In this document: positions 1 through 13,000 of the stretch, one piece after another
Layout: the number at the start of each line of letters is the position of its first letter
Numbering within the stretch: the stretch's first letter is position 1
Assembly (NCBI GenBank): GCA_033239005.1
Contig: BSQZ01000004.1
Location: 16,753,007-16,817,006 of the forward strand
Direction: 5' to 3'
DNA length: 64,000 bases
DNA from: Lamellibrachia satsuma
Taxonomy: Eukaryota; Annelida; Polychaeta; Sabellida; Siboglinidae
Notes under the pieces: model-generated
Databases searched by the model: none
What the model was told of the DNA's origin: nothing
Seen by the model: the letters and a program-made list of their open reading frames with translations, nothing else
Made by a program: the position numbers and the translations under genes

Positions 1-2150
1 TAATTATATAGCTTTGTTACATTTACTTTATTAAACATTTGTCTTGGCAATCAGACAAACAATACTGGACCATTGTTAGATTTGATAGTAAAAAAATTTT
101 CCCAATTACATATAAAGGCATAATATGTTTTTAGCATAAAAACATACATAGTAAAAATAAATAACTGGAATTTCAGAAATATGTCAGTTATTGGTATTAA
201 CAGGCGCCATAAATATAATTAACCCATATCATACCGACAAATACAGCATTTATTTCTATCATATAACAGGATAAACTTACAACCAGAATTGTAGTTGTTA
301 TGAAAGACAATATGTCCATTACAGAAAGTTGTCCATTATAGTGATGTGATTATATATACAGTAGTCCCTCTCTTCAACAGACCCTCCAACCACGTGGACA
401 TTTAATGCTGACAGAATCACATCAATTTAACGTGAACCTCTCTTTCATGAACACAAGTCTCTCATGTATAAACACTATTTTCTTCTTTCTATTTCACAAA
501 CAAAACTACCAGTAGTAGCTATGTTTATTCTGCTTATTAAACATAGCTACTAGTTTTGCTTTTGATGTATTATATGCCTGAGAGGAATAAACTACTGCGA
601 TCAAACTGTGATTAAATTCCACTGATTTATATAAATTTTATACTACTTGGATTAGCAACAGATACAGAAAATCGAGCATCACACCGTGACCCAGGATGAG
701 GAGATATTGGTGAAACTAAGCAGTGTTTGTATGAAGCAACACTAGCTGCTTGTTTCCACAGATCCATATCAACAAGTTGAAATTACTAAGTGCTACGGCT
801 GCCAGAATCTATGTTTCAGTAATGTTTGCTTCTAAATCTGAAGTATTTTTTATCATTCTCACATCCTGTTGGGTCAGGTAAGTGGAAGTTTTTGATTTCT
901 GACATTCATAATAGTTAAGTGCATTTATGGCACAGCAAACAGAGCACGCCTGTTGGTGCAATACTTGTTGATACGTTAATATTGGCAGTGGTTGCAAACA
1001 CGTAACCGATGAAATTCTTCTTCGCTCTGTGCACACATTCCACGTAGCTATTGACTTGATAAAGAATGCAACTGTGTCTTTGACGACAGCTCAGGTTACA
1101 AGCTCATTCTTTCCAGTTGACAACATCAGAATGCCTATGGAGACGATTGTCAGTTCTAAGTAAGATTGTCAGTTCTAAGTAATGGATTCGTTATTCCCTA
1201 GATAAAAACAGATGGTATCACCATACCCATGAATGGCTGTTGACGACAAAATCGATGATGTCAATATGATGAGGGCTTATGAATTGGGCAAGAATTTTAT
1301 ATTGGCAACTTGTAATAATCTATTCTACAATCCCACGAGTTGCAACTGTAATAAAAAATCACACCAAAGGAATAATTGTGGTCATGTCTTAATGGCATTC
1401 TGATGTATTCACGAGATAAAATACTTTCAAATAATTAGTTGATATTAATTAAAAATAACTCTGTGACATAACCATAATAGCCAACAATAGCCCAGCATAT
1501 CTGTTACCACTCATTACTGCTGCTCAAATGTTCAATGTTCAGCATAATCAAGTAATTTCTGGGGTACGATAAATTAAAATAAAACTTAAAAATATTAATT
1601 AAGTACTAATTCAATTCTTCCATCTCTGTGGAGACAAGTGACAGTCCTGGATGCTTTTAAGTCATAATTTTCTACTACATGTAACAGTTCTACATGTAAC
1701 AGAGCACAGCCGAAATGATTCAACTTTCTTTACTTGCTAAAACCCAAAGTCAACATTGACACAAAGGGCATAATTTTCTGTTGATTACTCTTCAGCCTGG
1801 CTGTACAAAGTGTCTACCAGTTTGGAGAGATTGCATTATCACAAGGGCTTCTATACACACCAACAGTTGAGACATGGTCAATATTTGTTAGTTCCAGGGT
1901 TAGGTGGCAAACGCAATACGACACTAGTAGCACGGAGAACAACAATACATCACAAATTAACATCGGTTTTGCGAATTAAACTATAGAGTATATCCATGAA
2001 TACAAATTTCCAATCGACAAAACTGTATCAGTTATAGTGCATAATAACATGTATGACCTTTCACATATTCAACCAGACCTGGAGAAATAATGGTAATGAT
2101 AACTATGGCCACCAGATGTTATCTGCATAAATTACTCATTTGTGCAGCAG

Positions 2151-2236
2151 TATTATTATGTTAAACAATATAGATGTATTATTATTATGTTAAACAATAT
2201 AGATTGTATTATTATGTTAAACAATATAGATTGTAT
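2151..2236. repeat. Short tandem repeat, ~28 bp x 3
   Basis: Three consecutive copies of a unit containing TTATGTTAAACAATATAGAT, with small length differences in the leading TAT run. It lies in the presumed NUAK intron. Confidence 0.8.
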
Positions 2237-2282
2237 CAGTCAGTTGTTACAACAACATTCTGAGTGAGCAGAACTAATGAGG

Positions 2283-2570
2283 TAAAAATTACTAAAATCA
2301 AAAAGATGAAAGGAAGAAGATTGAAATAAAGGAGGAAGTATGGATGAAGAAACTCACAGAAGGAAAGTTGGGAGTAGGTTGTGATGGGCTGGCTTGACAG
2401 AATGGAAGGCAGGAGGGAGAAGGAGTAGAAGACTAAAAATACGATGGGGAGAGTGGGAAGAGGGATTTAGCCAGGGAAGATTTGGATAATGGCAGATGGA
2501 GATTGGTAGTCGGGATTACGGGAAATATGTGCATGAAATGTGTAATATAGGAAACAAAGAAGAACACAAA
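2283..2570 (+). pseudogene. Degraded C-terminal tail of a LINE reverse transcriptase
   Basis: Frameshifted plus-strand translation gives KIRWGEW, then after a shift KRDLAREDLDNGRWRLVV. This resembles the C-terminal Trp/Arg-rich tail found after the RT domain in many invertebrate LINEs (a pattern of the type RWED...KRDL...WR). There is no intact frame. The call rests on this short resemblance only. Confidence 0.35.
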
Positions 2571-3107
2571 CAGCAAATACATATCGTTTTTTTTTCATGT
2601 TTTAGATATTTTATCTATTTTATCTAAGGTATGTAAGCAGTACTAAGCAGGCATTATATAATAACAACTTGTTCCTGCCGGTCTGTCTACTGCCTTTACT
2701 TATCACACATCATATGTCAGCACATCACGCATTTCTTGCCAAAACCCTATTGGCTAAAATGTCCAATTTGGCAGTGAGTCATACAACCGCTGCCTACCAA
2801 AAATAGACCCTATAATCTGTGCTGCTTATCAGCCCAGATAAACGACCTGTATGACCTGTTGGACAACAGCACAAGTACACCAAGGTGACACTGTTCATAA
2901 GACCTGCATGAAATGCCAAGTCATGCTTCAAGATATCACACATTCATTGTTTTATAGCTTCCCGGTCTGACCACACACAACGCAACTGTGATAAAACACA
3001 ATGAAATGCTATTATATAGAGGTTAATTTGCATTTAAATTGTGTAATACAATTGAAAATGAAACAACATATATACTGTTAATTACTTTTTCTTTATTTTT
3101 TTATACA

Positions 3108-3285
3108 AAGGATGATAAATGAATGGAACAAATTGTTTAGACTGCTGATTGTGTAAATATTATATGTTTAAAAACGAAATAGGCAAATATCTCAAGACGG
3201 GTCTCACCTAGATGAATAATTGTTGGCTTCTTTGTCCACATGCCATCTGGGTTTTTTGCTTTAGATGGCAATCTTGTTAAATAAG
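3108..3285 (+). mobile_element. CR1 3'-end fragment (plus strand)
   Basis: The sequence is recognisably the 3' end of the CR1 family present as a long copy at 55.7-59.65 kb, but in the opposite orientation. It contains the block ending the RT C-terminus (GATAAATGAATGGAACAAAT), then the 3' UTR block TTGTCCACATGCCATCTGG, and ends with one copy of the terminal motif AATCTTGTTAAAT. It is diverged, with an indel in the middle. CR1-like elements typically leave 5'-truncated copies that keep this 3' end. Confidence 0.7.
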
Positions 3286-5840
3286 TGTCCATGCGCACGT
3301 GCTTGTGTGCATGCAAGGTTGCAGTGTCGTGACATAGCCTCGTGACATAGCCTCACTTCATTCAATCTCAACATTTGATTTATGTCCTCATCTCACAATC
3401 AGCCGCTATCATCTGCAGTGCATCCTGCCTTTCATGCACCTCAGAATAAACCAGATACCAGTGTTTGTCCACATGTATTTCCCAGGAGCCATGTCTGGGA
3501 GATGCTCTTAAGATAAGCCCTTGGTGGTGTCTGCATAAATGTGGTAACCCTACACTATCTCACACCAGTGTGAACACAAAAACGTGCTGGCGCTCATCCT
3601 GTCCGATACCAGGAGCGAGACTAACAAAAAGTACACCATCAAGAAACAAATCAGTGTTTGATCCTCAGCAGGGGTTGGCAAAACACTTTAAGTAGGTTGC
3701 TAGTATCAAATGTCTATATACCTACACTTAGCTGACATCATGTCGCAGCCTGCTAAATGGTACAGGTAAACACAAGATTAAACTTGCCCTGCATTGCTAA
3801 AGTATATCAACCAAAATTTTGCACAGAACTGACTAGATCAATCATCAACTGGTGATCTCACCCTGATACCTGATCCTTATTTTGTTGTGAATCTCCTTGT
3901 ACAATGTCACTTTGAAGTGAAGGACATATCATGAACTATAGATCAAGTTTAACAACACGTTTCACAAGAAGAGTCATTCTATTAAATAGGGTAAATACAA
4001 CTGATTTTGGCATTGCATCACACACAAAATCACTCAACTTACAATTTGCATATCCTTACTCCAACTTTAAGTATCTGGTTAAGGCAGACACATGGTGGTA
4101 TCACAGAGAATGTCAGCACAGGTGATGGTGATGAATCATCATTGCACTACATGACAGTTACAAAGGAGGCCATTTTCTTGCACCTAAATGATGCTATCCA
4201 GACATTGTTCTGACTGACATATACAATGTTAATTAATGTGTGATAACATGCAGCCATGCCACAGTCTAGTAGCTCATTCTCTCATTCACAAATGTTAAAA
4301 AAACTGATATGTTCCGATCCACCTAAGTCACAGCTAAATTACACTTGAGTGTAATTTCACTGGCCAAATCTATGTCTTTTTAATAAAGTAAAAAAATGTG
4401 TTAAAGTGACAAATTGTTTTTGACAACTTAGTGAGCACATTGGACAAACAAATTCTTCTATATGTTTCCTCAGGGTCCCTGGTGGAAACAGCAGGTGTGT
4501 CCAAAGGTAAATGTGTTTTCTGTGTTATTTGTATTAAAACAATATTTCAAATAAAACACTTTAAACTGCATGCTTTTCATTATGGGAGGTAAACATTAAA
4601 TAAATAAATTCTAAGCACTTGTGCAACACTAAATACAACAATACTTTTGATTTGTATAGGGTTAGCTACATTTCATATTTATTATAAATTTATATATGCT
4701 AAACTACGACAATGATTAAAACAGTAATTATTTAGGTGTTTGTTTACAAAAAATAAAGAGTAGATAAAGACCAGTGATCAAGTGATCAACTGTTGTTAAA
4801 CTTCACCTGAGTTAATTGTAGAACATCTCAGACATTTTTACAAATTTTATTACAAATCTACTCCAGCAGCACAATGCTATCTTTGTATGAATGGGGGAAA
4901 TCACACCTGCCACTGGCTTGTATAATGTGTAGATCATCTCATACTCAAGAGTAGTCTATTGTACACACAAATGACACTTTTGTTAATTGGCTTCTTTGGA
5001 GGTCTTGTCTAACCAGTGATTTGTGTTACATTCTCATTCTAAAAATGTTCTTGTGTATCTGCTGCTATCTGAGCTGTTCTCACTAAAATTAATAAAGAGT
5101 AAGAAAACTTTATTTTAATATTTTAAACAATAGCTGATTATATCCTGTGAATAAGTTTAAACACCGTTTTTATTATTATTAAATGGGAGAAATACCGATA
5201 AAAAAATGCATGTCATGCATTTATCAGCAAACATGAGGGTTCAACAAAGAGTGTCTGTTTTTTTAACTAAATTAGTGTTTACTAGGTCAGTTACTATAAC
5301 CACAGCTCGGCCGCATAAATGGTGTGATCAAATTATTTATGTATTATGATTTATTAATAATATTTTACCTGTACTTAATTTGGCAAGGTTATAAAATATA
5401 GATATATATACTGTTCATCTTAGTGTGTTCAGATTAACAGCATGACTTTGTCTCACAAAGCAAACAATACAAGAATTTCCCAATGTGATAACATGCAGAA
5501 AGCATAATTTCTCCACACATGATAATTAACTTCTACGGCACCTATATTCTCAGGAACCCGAGCTCAGAGGCACAACAAAACAGAATCATTAAGCATAATC
5601 ATGAACAGGGATGCACAAAAGTCATTATCAGAATGAGGGACAACCGAAGATTTATGGTTGAAATGCAATTTGGAATAAATGTCTTGAGTTTTTTTTGGAC
5701 GATAGCTGTAGTTTGAGATGTTTTCAAAGCAATGGGGAGTTCATTAAAGTATTACTGAGATGTTTGCTGCGGGATGGAAATGATAAACCAAATGTGACAT
5801 AATTCATTGTCTCAAATCGAACAAAAATGATGATTCTTAC

Positions 5841-5984
5841 CTGTCGACCTGTCTTCTTCTCTATGGCCAATTTCACTTTGCCATATGTTCCTTGGCCAAG
5901 AGTCTTCACGAGCTCAAATCGTTGCTTTAGGTTGCGATGTCCCCGTCGTTGAATCATTGTGAATTCTGATTCCGCTTTCAGCAT
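5841..5984 (-). CDS. NUAK-like Ser/Thr kinase, first coding exon (partial gene)
   Basis: Minus-strand exon of 48 codons from ATG (5984) to a GTAAGA donor (boundary 5841/5840), ending in phase 0. The encoded piece begins MLKAESEF and carries NLKQRFELVKTLGQGTYGKV, i.e. the lead-in and glycine-rich ATP loop (GQGTYGKV, about residues 30-37) of a protein kinase. The wording NLK-R-EL--TLG-GTYGKVK-A is that of NUAK/ARK5 kinases (AMPK-related, CAMKL group), and the exon ends where the next residues should be VAIK. NUAK kinases are activated by LKB1 and act on myosin phosphatase and adhesion. The catalytic residues are not in the window. The frame stays open upstream, but this is its only in-frame ATG before the kinase domain apart from one 9 codons later. 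Another AMPK-related kinase is the main alternative. Confidence 0.78.
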
Positions 5985-6904
5985 ATCACTATCAGACCAC
6001 TGTCCAACCAGTTCTAGGCTGCAGCTGTCAACTGTTGTGTTGACACCAAACGTGTACACATAGTACTTGGTACGTTCTGCCCACGGGCTGGAATATTTAT
6101 AACTATAGCCTGACAGATTTAGCAACCACAAAGACAAAGTGACCACTAGCTTATGTAATCGGCATTAAAGCACGCGTCTCGCCCCCGATAGCAGATGCTC
6201 CAACCAACCCTTTGTCCGTGGATTAGTTCGTGGACAGCTGCTCGAACGATCCACGCCGGCACAACTGAACCGACTTCTCGTAATTTCTCATAAATACAGA
6301 GTCTTTTCCAACGCACCATAAACACGGCTTCCTGGTCAAGTCGTAGCCAGTGCCTTTTTACGAATGTTGATAATCAAGATTATTAAAACGATAATTATTG
6401 TTCAATTCATCTCTCGTCCGATACTTCGTGAATCGTGGTTGACAGATATTTTCATTCAAACGCTGTCGACTTCCTTCGTGCTCCATCAACTTCTGACATC
6501 TGGCAATTTCTGTCGCGATTCTTTCCCCTGACTTGTGTTTTCTTCGTGTATGAATAGAACTGGTTCGCGCGTTGCAGCCAGGTGACTCACCTCAACTTAA
6601 CCCAAAGTCGCAGTGGCTAACACCGCTTCGTTTCGCTTCGCTCGCTACACAGCAACGATTGACATTTCTTATTTACACAGAATGCGGACTGCCACCGGAC
6701 TGCCAACACGTTTAATTTCATACACATTTCACAGTTTTGTAAATATCACAGTTATCTAACGTGTTTCTGGTGATTATGTTGCAAATATGCTAACCGTCAA
6801 TTAACTGTATTTAATAATATATAGCATAAATTGTTTGAATACTGAATTATAAAAATAATTATGTGCATTTGTTTACCTATGCTTTATTGTGAAGCGCATT
6901 GATC
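5985..6904 (-). promoter_or_regulatory. 5' UTR / promoter region of the NUAK-like gene
   Basis: Upstream of the NUAK start on the minus strand. The part around 6170-6700 is richer in CpG than the flanks, as expected near an animal transcription start. I see no TATA box that I would trust and no coding signal. The region ends at a CR1 insertion. Confidence 0.35.
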
Positions 6905-8300
6905 TGTATTTAACAAGATTCAACAAGATTTAACAAGATTGCCATCCAAGACAAAGGCCCAGATGGCAAGTGGACAAGGAAGTCATTAGCCTATAAAGAG
7001 TCCAACATTTAAAATCTATGTGTAATCTGCAGTCCTGAGAATTTGTAGATAATTTGTTCCATTCATGTATTGTCCTCTGTGATAACGAGTACTTCCTGAT
7101 ATCCAGTCAAAACTGATCCTTTACTGATGTTACATCTAGTTATATTCTTTGTTGAGTGACAACAAAATATGTCTATCAATATTTTCATGCCCATTTAATA
7201 TCTATCAAACTTCAATTTGATCTCTTTTAACCCCCTTGTCTCTATGGTTGTTAAAACACATTCTTTTGGTCGTTTTTCATAACTAAGGTCTCTCAGTTCT
7301 GGAATCATTTTAATTGCTCTCCTCTGTATTCTTTCAAGTGCCTCTATATCATTCTTACGATATTGTCTCCAAGTTTGTATACAATACTCTAAATGAACCC
7401 TACTACTCCTTTATACAAAGGTATAATTAATTTGTTTCCTTCTATTTTATATTTCTTCTAACCAACCCAATAAATTGATTACCCTTTGAAGCTGCAATAC
7501 CACACTGCTATGAAACTTTCATATCAGCACTTATTTTAACTCATGAGTCCTTTTTTTACAGTAGTACCCACAACAGTACCCTTGTCCTGTATGTAGGCAT
7601 TTGCATTTCCAAAAATTTAATAACATCTGCCATATCTCAGACCATTTAATTCATATGTCTAGATCGTTTTGTAAATGTTGCTTATCACCATCATTGTTAA
7701 CCCTTCTAAACAAAATATTTGTGTCATCCCTAAATCTCAGTACGTTGTTTGCTATATTAACGTCCAAGTCATTGATGTATAAATATATTATTAAGAATAA
7801 TAAGGTCCTAATACTGATCCTTGTGGTACCCCACTCAAAACTGATTTCCAGTTTGAAACCTCTCCATCTACTACAACACGCTGTCTTCTGTCAGTCAGCC
7901 ATTGTTCTATCCAATCGATTATGCCATCCCCAATACCATGTGCTTTTAATTTAAGTAGTAATGGGGCACTTTGTCAAGAGCTTTCTGAAAATCTAAGTAT
8001 GTAATATCTACTGCTGATCCCTCGTCTATCCACTTAGCGATGTCTTCAAAAGACAACACATTTGTTAAGCATGACCTCACTTTTAGGAATTCATGTTGAG
8101 ATGGATATAATAATTTATGCCTAACAAGAAAGACCACCATATGGTCTTTAACTAACCTTTCTAATAATTTACAAATCATTGATGTTAAACTCACTGGTCT
8201 GTAATTCTTTGACTTACTTCTCGAACCCTTTTAAAATAATGATATGACGTTTACTTCTTTCCATTCAAAAGGACCAACTCCCTCTTTTAATGACAAGTTG
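6905..8300 (-). mobile_element. CR1 fragment, 3' half, decayed
   Basis: This is the minus-strand 3' portion of the CR1 family at 32.6-36.3 and 55.7-59.7 kb. Its right part encodes remnants of the RT core (SLTSMICKLLERLVKDHM, then YLDFQKALDKVPH). The left end carries the conserved 3' UTR and the terminal tandem AACAAGATT motif (6909-6940, plus-strand reading). Several frameshifts and stops break the frame and it is clearly older than the two long copies. The 5' part is missing, as usual for a truncated LINE insertion. Confidence 0.85.
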
Positions 8301-9116
8301 AACACTGTTGGAAGTGGTATAGATACATACACGCGTATATTGTACACTATTTGGACGTAATATTATCTTTGCTGGTGCAATTTGGGTGCGCAAATAAAAC
8401 TGGGTGGATCTGTTTTGTTGTAACGAATACTTATGAGCGACACATTTTTTTATGCTGCATTTCCGCGATGATATTACAATCAACGCTCTCCCGCATACTT
8501 TCAGGGGGCGGGTCCGCACGTTCTCGAGTAGCCGCCGTCGAAATGAAAACAATGCCAAACGTTTCCGCCGGACGCTTGGAGCTCCGTCGAAACAAAATGC
8601 AGACACAGTGAGGCGCTCAGGCTCAACCAAGCGGAGATGTTGACAGCTGTATTGATCGGCTACTAACATGGTTTCATCTTAAACCGGAAATGTTTCACAT
8701 TTCATAAATAACTGCACTTAAAAAGCATTCCATGCTTCCAACGAAGAAGTGTTTCCCGTACACGAATACACACGTGTGCATATGCTTTATCGCAGTGAAA
8801 AATTAATAGCCAAAGGCAATAAGAAAAAAAATTCCTTTAAATTCGCACTGACCACATAAACCCGCATAAATGAGGACGGCGGAAATTGAAGCTGCTTTGG
8901 TGGAATTTAATTGGCTTAAAACGTGTAGAATTCGCAAAATCATTATCTCCACTGTAGCGTCTTATGCTCAACACAATTTAATTGTACTTAACGAAACTTA
9001 ATTACTGAGAAATGTAACCGCATTTCAGCGTACAAACATTTTATTTAAAAATGCAGCAGTAAATTCCAGTAGTTTATATTGAATATAAGAATAAGTGTGA
9101 GTATATACATATGCAT
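8301..9116. other. Intergenic, no gene recognised
   Basis: Unique-looking sequence between the CR1 fragment and the hexanucleotide array. A CpG-containing patch at about 8480-8640 opens frames on both strands, but neither resembles a known family and no splice signals frame them. Confidence 0.5.
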
Positions 9117-9264
9117 AGGCGCAGGCGTAGGCGCAGGCGCAGGCGCAGGCGCAGGCGCAGGCGCAGGCGCAGGCGCAGGCGCAGGCGCAGGCGCAGGCGC
9201 AGGCGCAGGCGCAGGCGCAGGCGCAGGCGCAGGCGCAGGCGCAGGCGCAGGCGCAGGCATAGGC
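9117..9264. repeat. GGCGCA hexanucleotide array (~24 units)
   Basis: Near-perfect tandem GGCGCA with rare GGCGTA/GGCATA variants at the edges. All frames stay open because no phase contains a stop, giving Gly-Ala, Arg-Arg and Pro-Ala dipeptide runs that should not be taken as genes. GC content is extreme against an AT-rich surround. Confidence 0.95.
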
Positions 9265-9988
9265 ATAAATATAAATGCATTAATACTTTATTTTTTTAGT
9301 ACCAAACATAATAATATTACTGGTACTCAATTTCAATTTTCTTAGCAAACTCAAGATCTATGATGATTCGTAATACAAAACTCCCAACTGTTTTAAAATA
9401 TACCCGAACAAATCAACATTCAGAATGCAGCATTTCAACATATTGAATTTGTCAATTTCAATGCAAAAGCATGGCCACACCCCGATAATGAAAGTTTGTC
9501 ATTCACCTGAAAATAGCTGCTACCGTCGTAAGTATGTTGAATAACATAAATATAGTTGGACATGATTGCGTATTCTGCACAATGATTGTTTTCAATAAAA
9601 CGATTTATGATATTTGCTAATATAAAAGTAAAATAATTTTTTTTATTAGACAGATTATAAACAGTTTAACCCTTTTGTTTTGCTTTGGTGCGCTTCCAAC
9701 GATTTCAGGGCAAGGGAAGTGTCTTTATTGTACTATATTTTATTGTAAAAAAATGGTTGTGTCCACGTACCTGTTCGATGTAGTCCGTGCACACTCAGAA
9801 ATCACCTAAGTCCTCAATCTTGATTGGAACGTCAACTTTGGTTCCCAAACCTACCACTTGGAGTACTGTATTGCATCCCCTAGTGGATAGACAGAGAACT
9901 CTTGCAAAAATCCCGCCATCCATTAGTGTTTCCGGTTCGGAGAAGGACGAAGATATTCGGGAGGGGCTTCCGCAACAGAAGTAATAAT
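9265..9988 (+). promoter_or_regulatory. WASL upstream region and probable 5' UTR
   Basis: Lies immediately 5' of the WASL start codon. The last ~200 bases are less AT-rich and open on both strands. A divergent 42-codon ATG frame (MDGGIF...GDF) lies on the minus strand within 9790-9925. No firm TATA box or initiator can be assigned. Confidence 0.35.
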
Positions 9989-10093
9989 ATGTCACAACAA
10001 AACAAAAAACCTAAACCAGCAAATCAAAAGTCAAAGCTGCTCGGTGATGTTGAACACAGATGCCTTTTTCAATTGATTGGTAATAGATGTGTG
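9989..10093 (+). CDS. WASL: WASL coding exon 1
   Basis: 35 codons from the first in-frame ATG to a GTAAGT donor, phase 0. It encodes a Gln/Lys/Pro-rich leader and the first WH1 strand (CLFQLIGNRCV, equivalent to LFTFLGKKCV of N-WASP). Confidence 0.92.
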
Positions 10094-13000
10094 GTAAGTT
10101 GCCCTTCTCGTAGCGCAGTGCTGGTAGTTGGAGTAGCGCACCACCGCAACGTTCGCCATATCTGGCAGAGCTTTATTTTACTTCCGCATTTAGTTTTGCT
10201 TTACTTCCTCTTACAGTGTAAATTGTTTTCGGATAAGTGTAATAAGAAGTGCCGTAAAATCGTAAATATGACATTGTCATCTAAAGTCCGTGGAGTCACT
10301 TCACACAAATAAGTCAAATTTGTTCGAGCCAACGTCATGTCTCATGATGAGTGGTGTTGGATATTTCGGCTCATATGTTAATAGATAGACAAATCAACCA
10401 TCACTGAATTCAGTAGTGAAGTGATTTTCATTGAAGCGGGCCGAACCATCCGTCGGCGTGGGCCAAACCCGTCATGGGCTGAACCATCCGGGACCCCTCA
10501 TGAGTCATGTTAACTCATGGACATGGTTCGCAGAGTCATGATTAATGCCTATGCCTACGCTCAAACCTGCAGAACCCCACACGCACCACTCCCCTCTGTC
10601 GTGTTATGCAAAAAAACATTCTTCGCTTCTTCTCATATGCCTGTTGTGTTAACGTGTTGCTGATTTCCCAAAAGCACCCAGTACAACGTCATCTCTTGTG
10701 TTGGCTTGACAGTAAAATTTTTGTCAAAATGAGGAATGCAACATTAGCTTTTTGTATCCTTGCTTTGACATCTTCTTCTGTGCCTCCCCTCTTATTAAAT
10801 ATGCTGCCGAGGTACATGAAAGAGTTTCTTCCAGTGGTTCCCCTCTCAGTGTGACTGGGTTGTTTTTCTTCGTGTTGGCTCTTATGATCTTTGTTTTGTT
10901 TCTGTTGACATTGAATCCTATCCGTGTTGGCTCTTATGATCTTTGTTTTGCTTCTGTTGACGTTGAATCCTATCCGTGTTGGCTCTTATGATCTTTGTTT
11001 TGCTTCTGTTGACATTGAATCCTATCCGTGTTGGCTCTTATGATCTTTGTTTTGTTTCTGTTGACATTGAATCCTATCCGTGTTGGCTCTTATGATCTTT
11101 GTTTTGCTTCTGTTGACATTGAATCCTATCCGTGTTGGCTCTTATGATCTTTGTTTTGCTTCTGTTGACGTTGAATCCTATCCGTGTTGGCTCTTATGAT
11201 CTTTGTTTTGCTTCTGTTGACGTTGAATCCTATCCGTGTTGACACAATGCTCAGAATCTCTGTTTTTTCGCATCTGTTGATGACTGTGGGACATGATGGC
11301 GAGGTCATCTGCAAAATCCAGGTGCTGCAACTGTCTCCAAAGCATCCACTGGATACCGTTTTTTCTAATTTCTTTGGTCCTCGGCATTATCCAATCTATG
11401 GCCAGCAGGAAGAAGAAAGGTGACAGAAGGCATCCCTGCCTCACTCCTGTCTTGACCATAAATTAATCTGTCATTTGTCCTGCATGAATAACTTTGTATG
11501 CCATGCCTTCGTAGGTACTTCGTATCACATAATAAATTTTTTCTGGTATCCCATAGTGTCGTGGAAGCATCCATAGTGGTTCCCTGTCGAGACTTTAATA
11601 ATACCTTCTCATAGCCTAAAAAGTTGCCGTACACGGATTAGTCCCATTCCACGGATTGTTCAACTATGATTTGGAGCGTAGCTATTTGGTCAGTGCATGA
11701 TCTGTCTTTACGGAAGCCTGCTTGGTGGTCTCTGAGTCTGGTGTCCACCACTGTTTTCAGTTTCTCCAAGATGACCCTGTTGCCCAGCCCTCCTCTTCTC
11801 ACCCGGGCTTGGGACTGACAATGGCAGAGTTAATTCGTAGAGCTGCTCTGCAAATAAGAATAAATTTTGCAGTTATCTGCAGAACTGCTGTGCGAATTAG
11901 AACAGTCTTTTTTTAATTTGCACAGCTGCTCTGCGAATAGCCTCGTCCTATTATGAATGATGCCGGAGATCAACCAGGGTCAGGCAAATGCGGAAAGGTC
12001 TACCTCATACCATGGATGGACAATGCATTGGTGAAAGAAATACTCAATAAATGAGGATACCCCTTTGACCACCTAAAATCTAATCCTGATTCTTGTCAGT
12101 ATATGAAGACTATTTTCATCACTGCATGTTTTGTTGTAGAGTCTGAGTACTGCTGTTGTCCAGTTGCTTCTCGCTGAACCGCCACATTACCAAAAATGGA
12201 TGAAGAAACTCAGCGGAGTCGCCACTTTCATCAAGGACAACCAGAAGAGATCATATTACATTCGAATATACGATTTGAAAGTATTTGTTCGCTTTTTATG
12301 TTGTATGGCTCATTGCCACTTTGACCAATCAAAGCCCAGTATGGCTAGTATGATCTTGGTGACAGTTCTATTGCTATTTTATAATTGTTTCACAAAATAC
12401 ACAAATGAATTATTCTTCATAAATCATGTCAGTAAACAGTAACCACTCATTGTTTCCTTCGTAGTTGTTTACTCCAAAATAATTGTTTATTGTCTCTCCC
12501 GCCATACACGAATGAAACATTCACGTCAATTCTTTGACATGTCTTTACTTAAATGACGAATCCAAATATTAATTAATAAGTGTCCTTGGTTGTGGATTTT
12601 TTTACATTTTTGTGTTTCTGTTATATTAGAGCCATTTAAATTCATCATCATTGGTCTTTGAGCCAATATTAACACATGTGTTTGTGTGCATCTCGATACG
12701 CGCGTGTTTGGGAGTGTGTGTGCATGGAAAATATTGGTGGACAATGGCCATGGGGCAAATGGTCTAGACAAGAGGCTCTATCCATCATAATATTCATGTT
12801 GCAATTTATGTTCATTGCTCCATTATCTAATTTTTTAATTGGCGTATTGAAGTTACCTCCTCAGTTTGATTTTTTTTGTCTCATTTCAGACTAATTTCGC
12901 CTGCTGTCCACTACGATATATAAGCTCGTTTATGCACGTTTGTTATTTACTTTTGATGAAAGCATCAGACAAGCTATTAAAAATTTTTTTATCGGAACCA

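Larger units (their letters stand above)
1..5840 (-). other. Probable intron 1 of NUAK-like kinase gene (runs off left edge)
   Basis: AT-rich sequence downstream (minus strand) of the NUAK exon donor. I searched for continuation of the kinase domain (VAIK lysine, HRDLK, DFG segments) on the minus strand and saw none, so the next exon probably lies beyond position 1. Recognisable contents are a three-copy ~28-bp repeat near 2.15 kb, a weak LINE tail near 2.3-2.6 kb and a plus-strand CR1 3' fragment near 3.1-3.3 kb. Short open frames here show no family resemblance. Confidence 0.55.
10094..12139. other. WASL intron 1
   Basis: About 2.0 kb. Its middle is a minus-strand RTE-type reverse transcriptase fragment with an expanded 52-bp array (listed separately). 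The remaining flanks show nothing coding. Confidence 0.85.

Noticed and set aside
809..1036. 75-codon minus-strand frame
   Set aside because: Cys/Thr-containing but matches no family I recognise, and the region otherwise behaves as intron.
8265..8669. 134-codon minus-strand frame with overlapping plus-strand frames
   Set aside because: No motif, no splice context, and no ATG that I could place with confidence; likely chance in a less AT-rich patch.
9045..9345. Poly-Arg, Gly-Ala and Pro-Ala open frames
   Set aside because: Translation of the GGCGCA array in several frames; no unique coding sequence attached.
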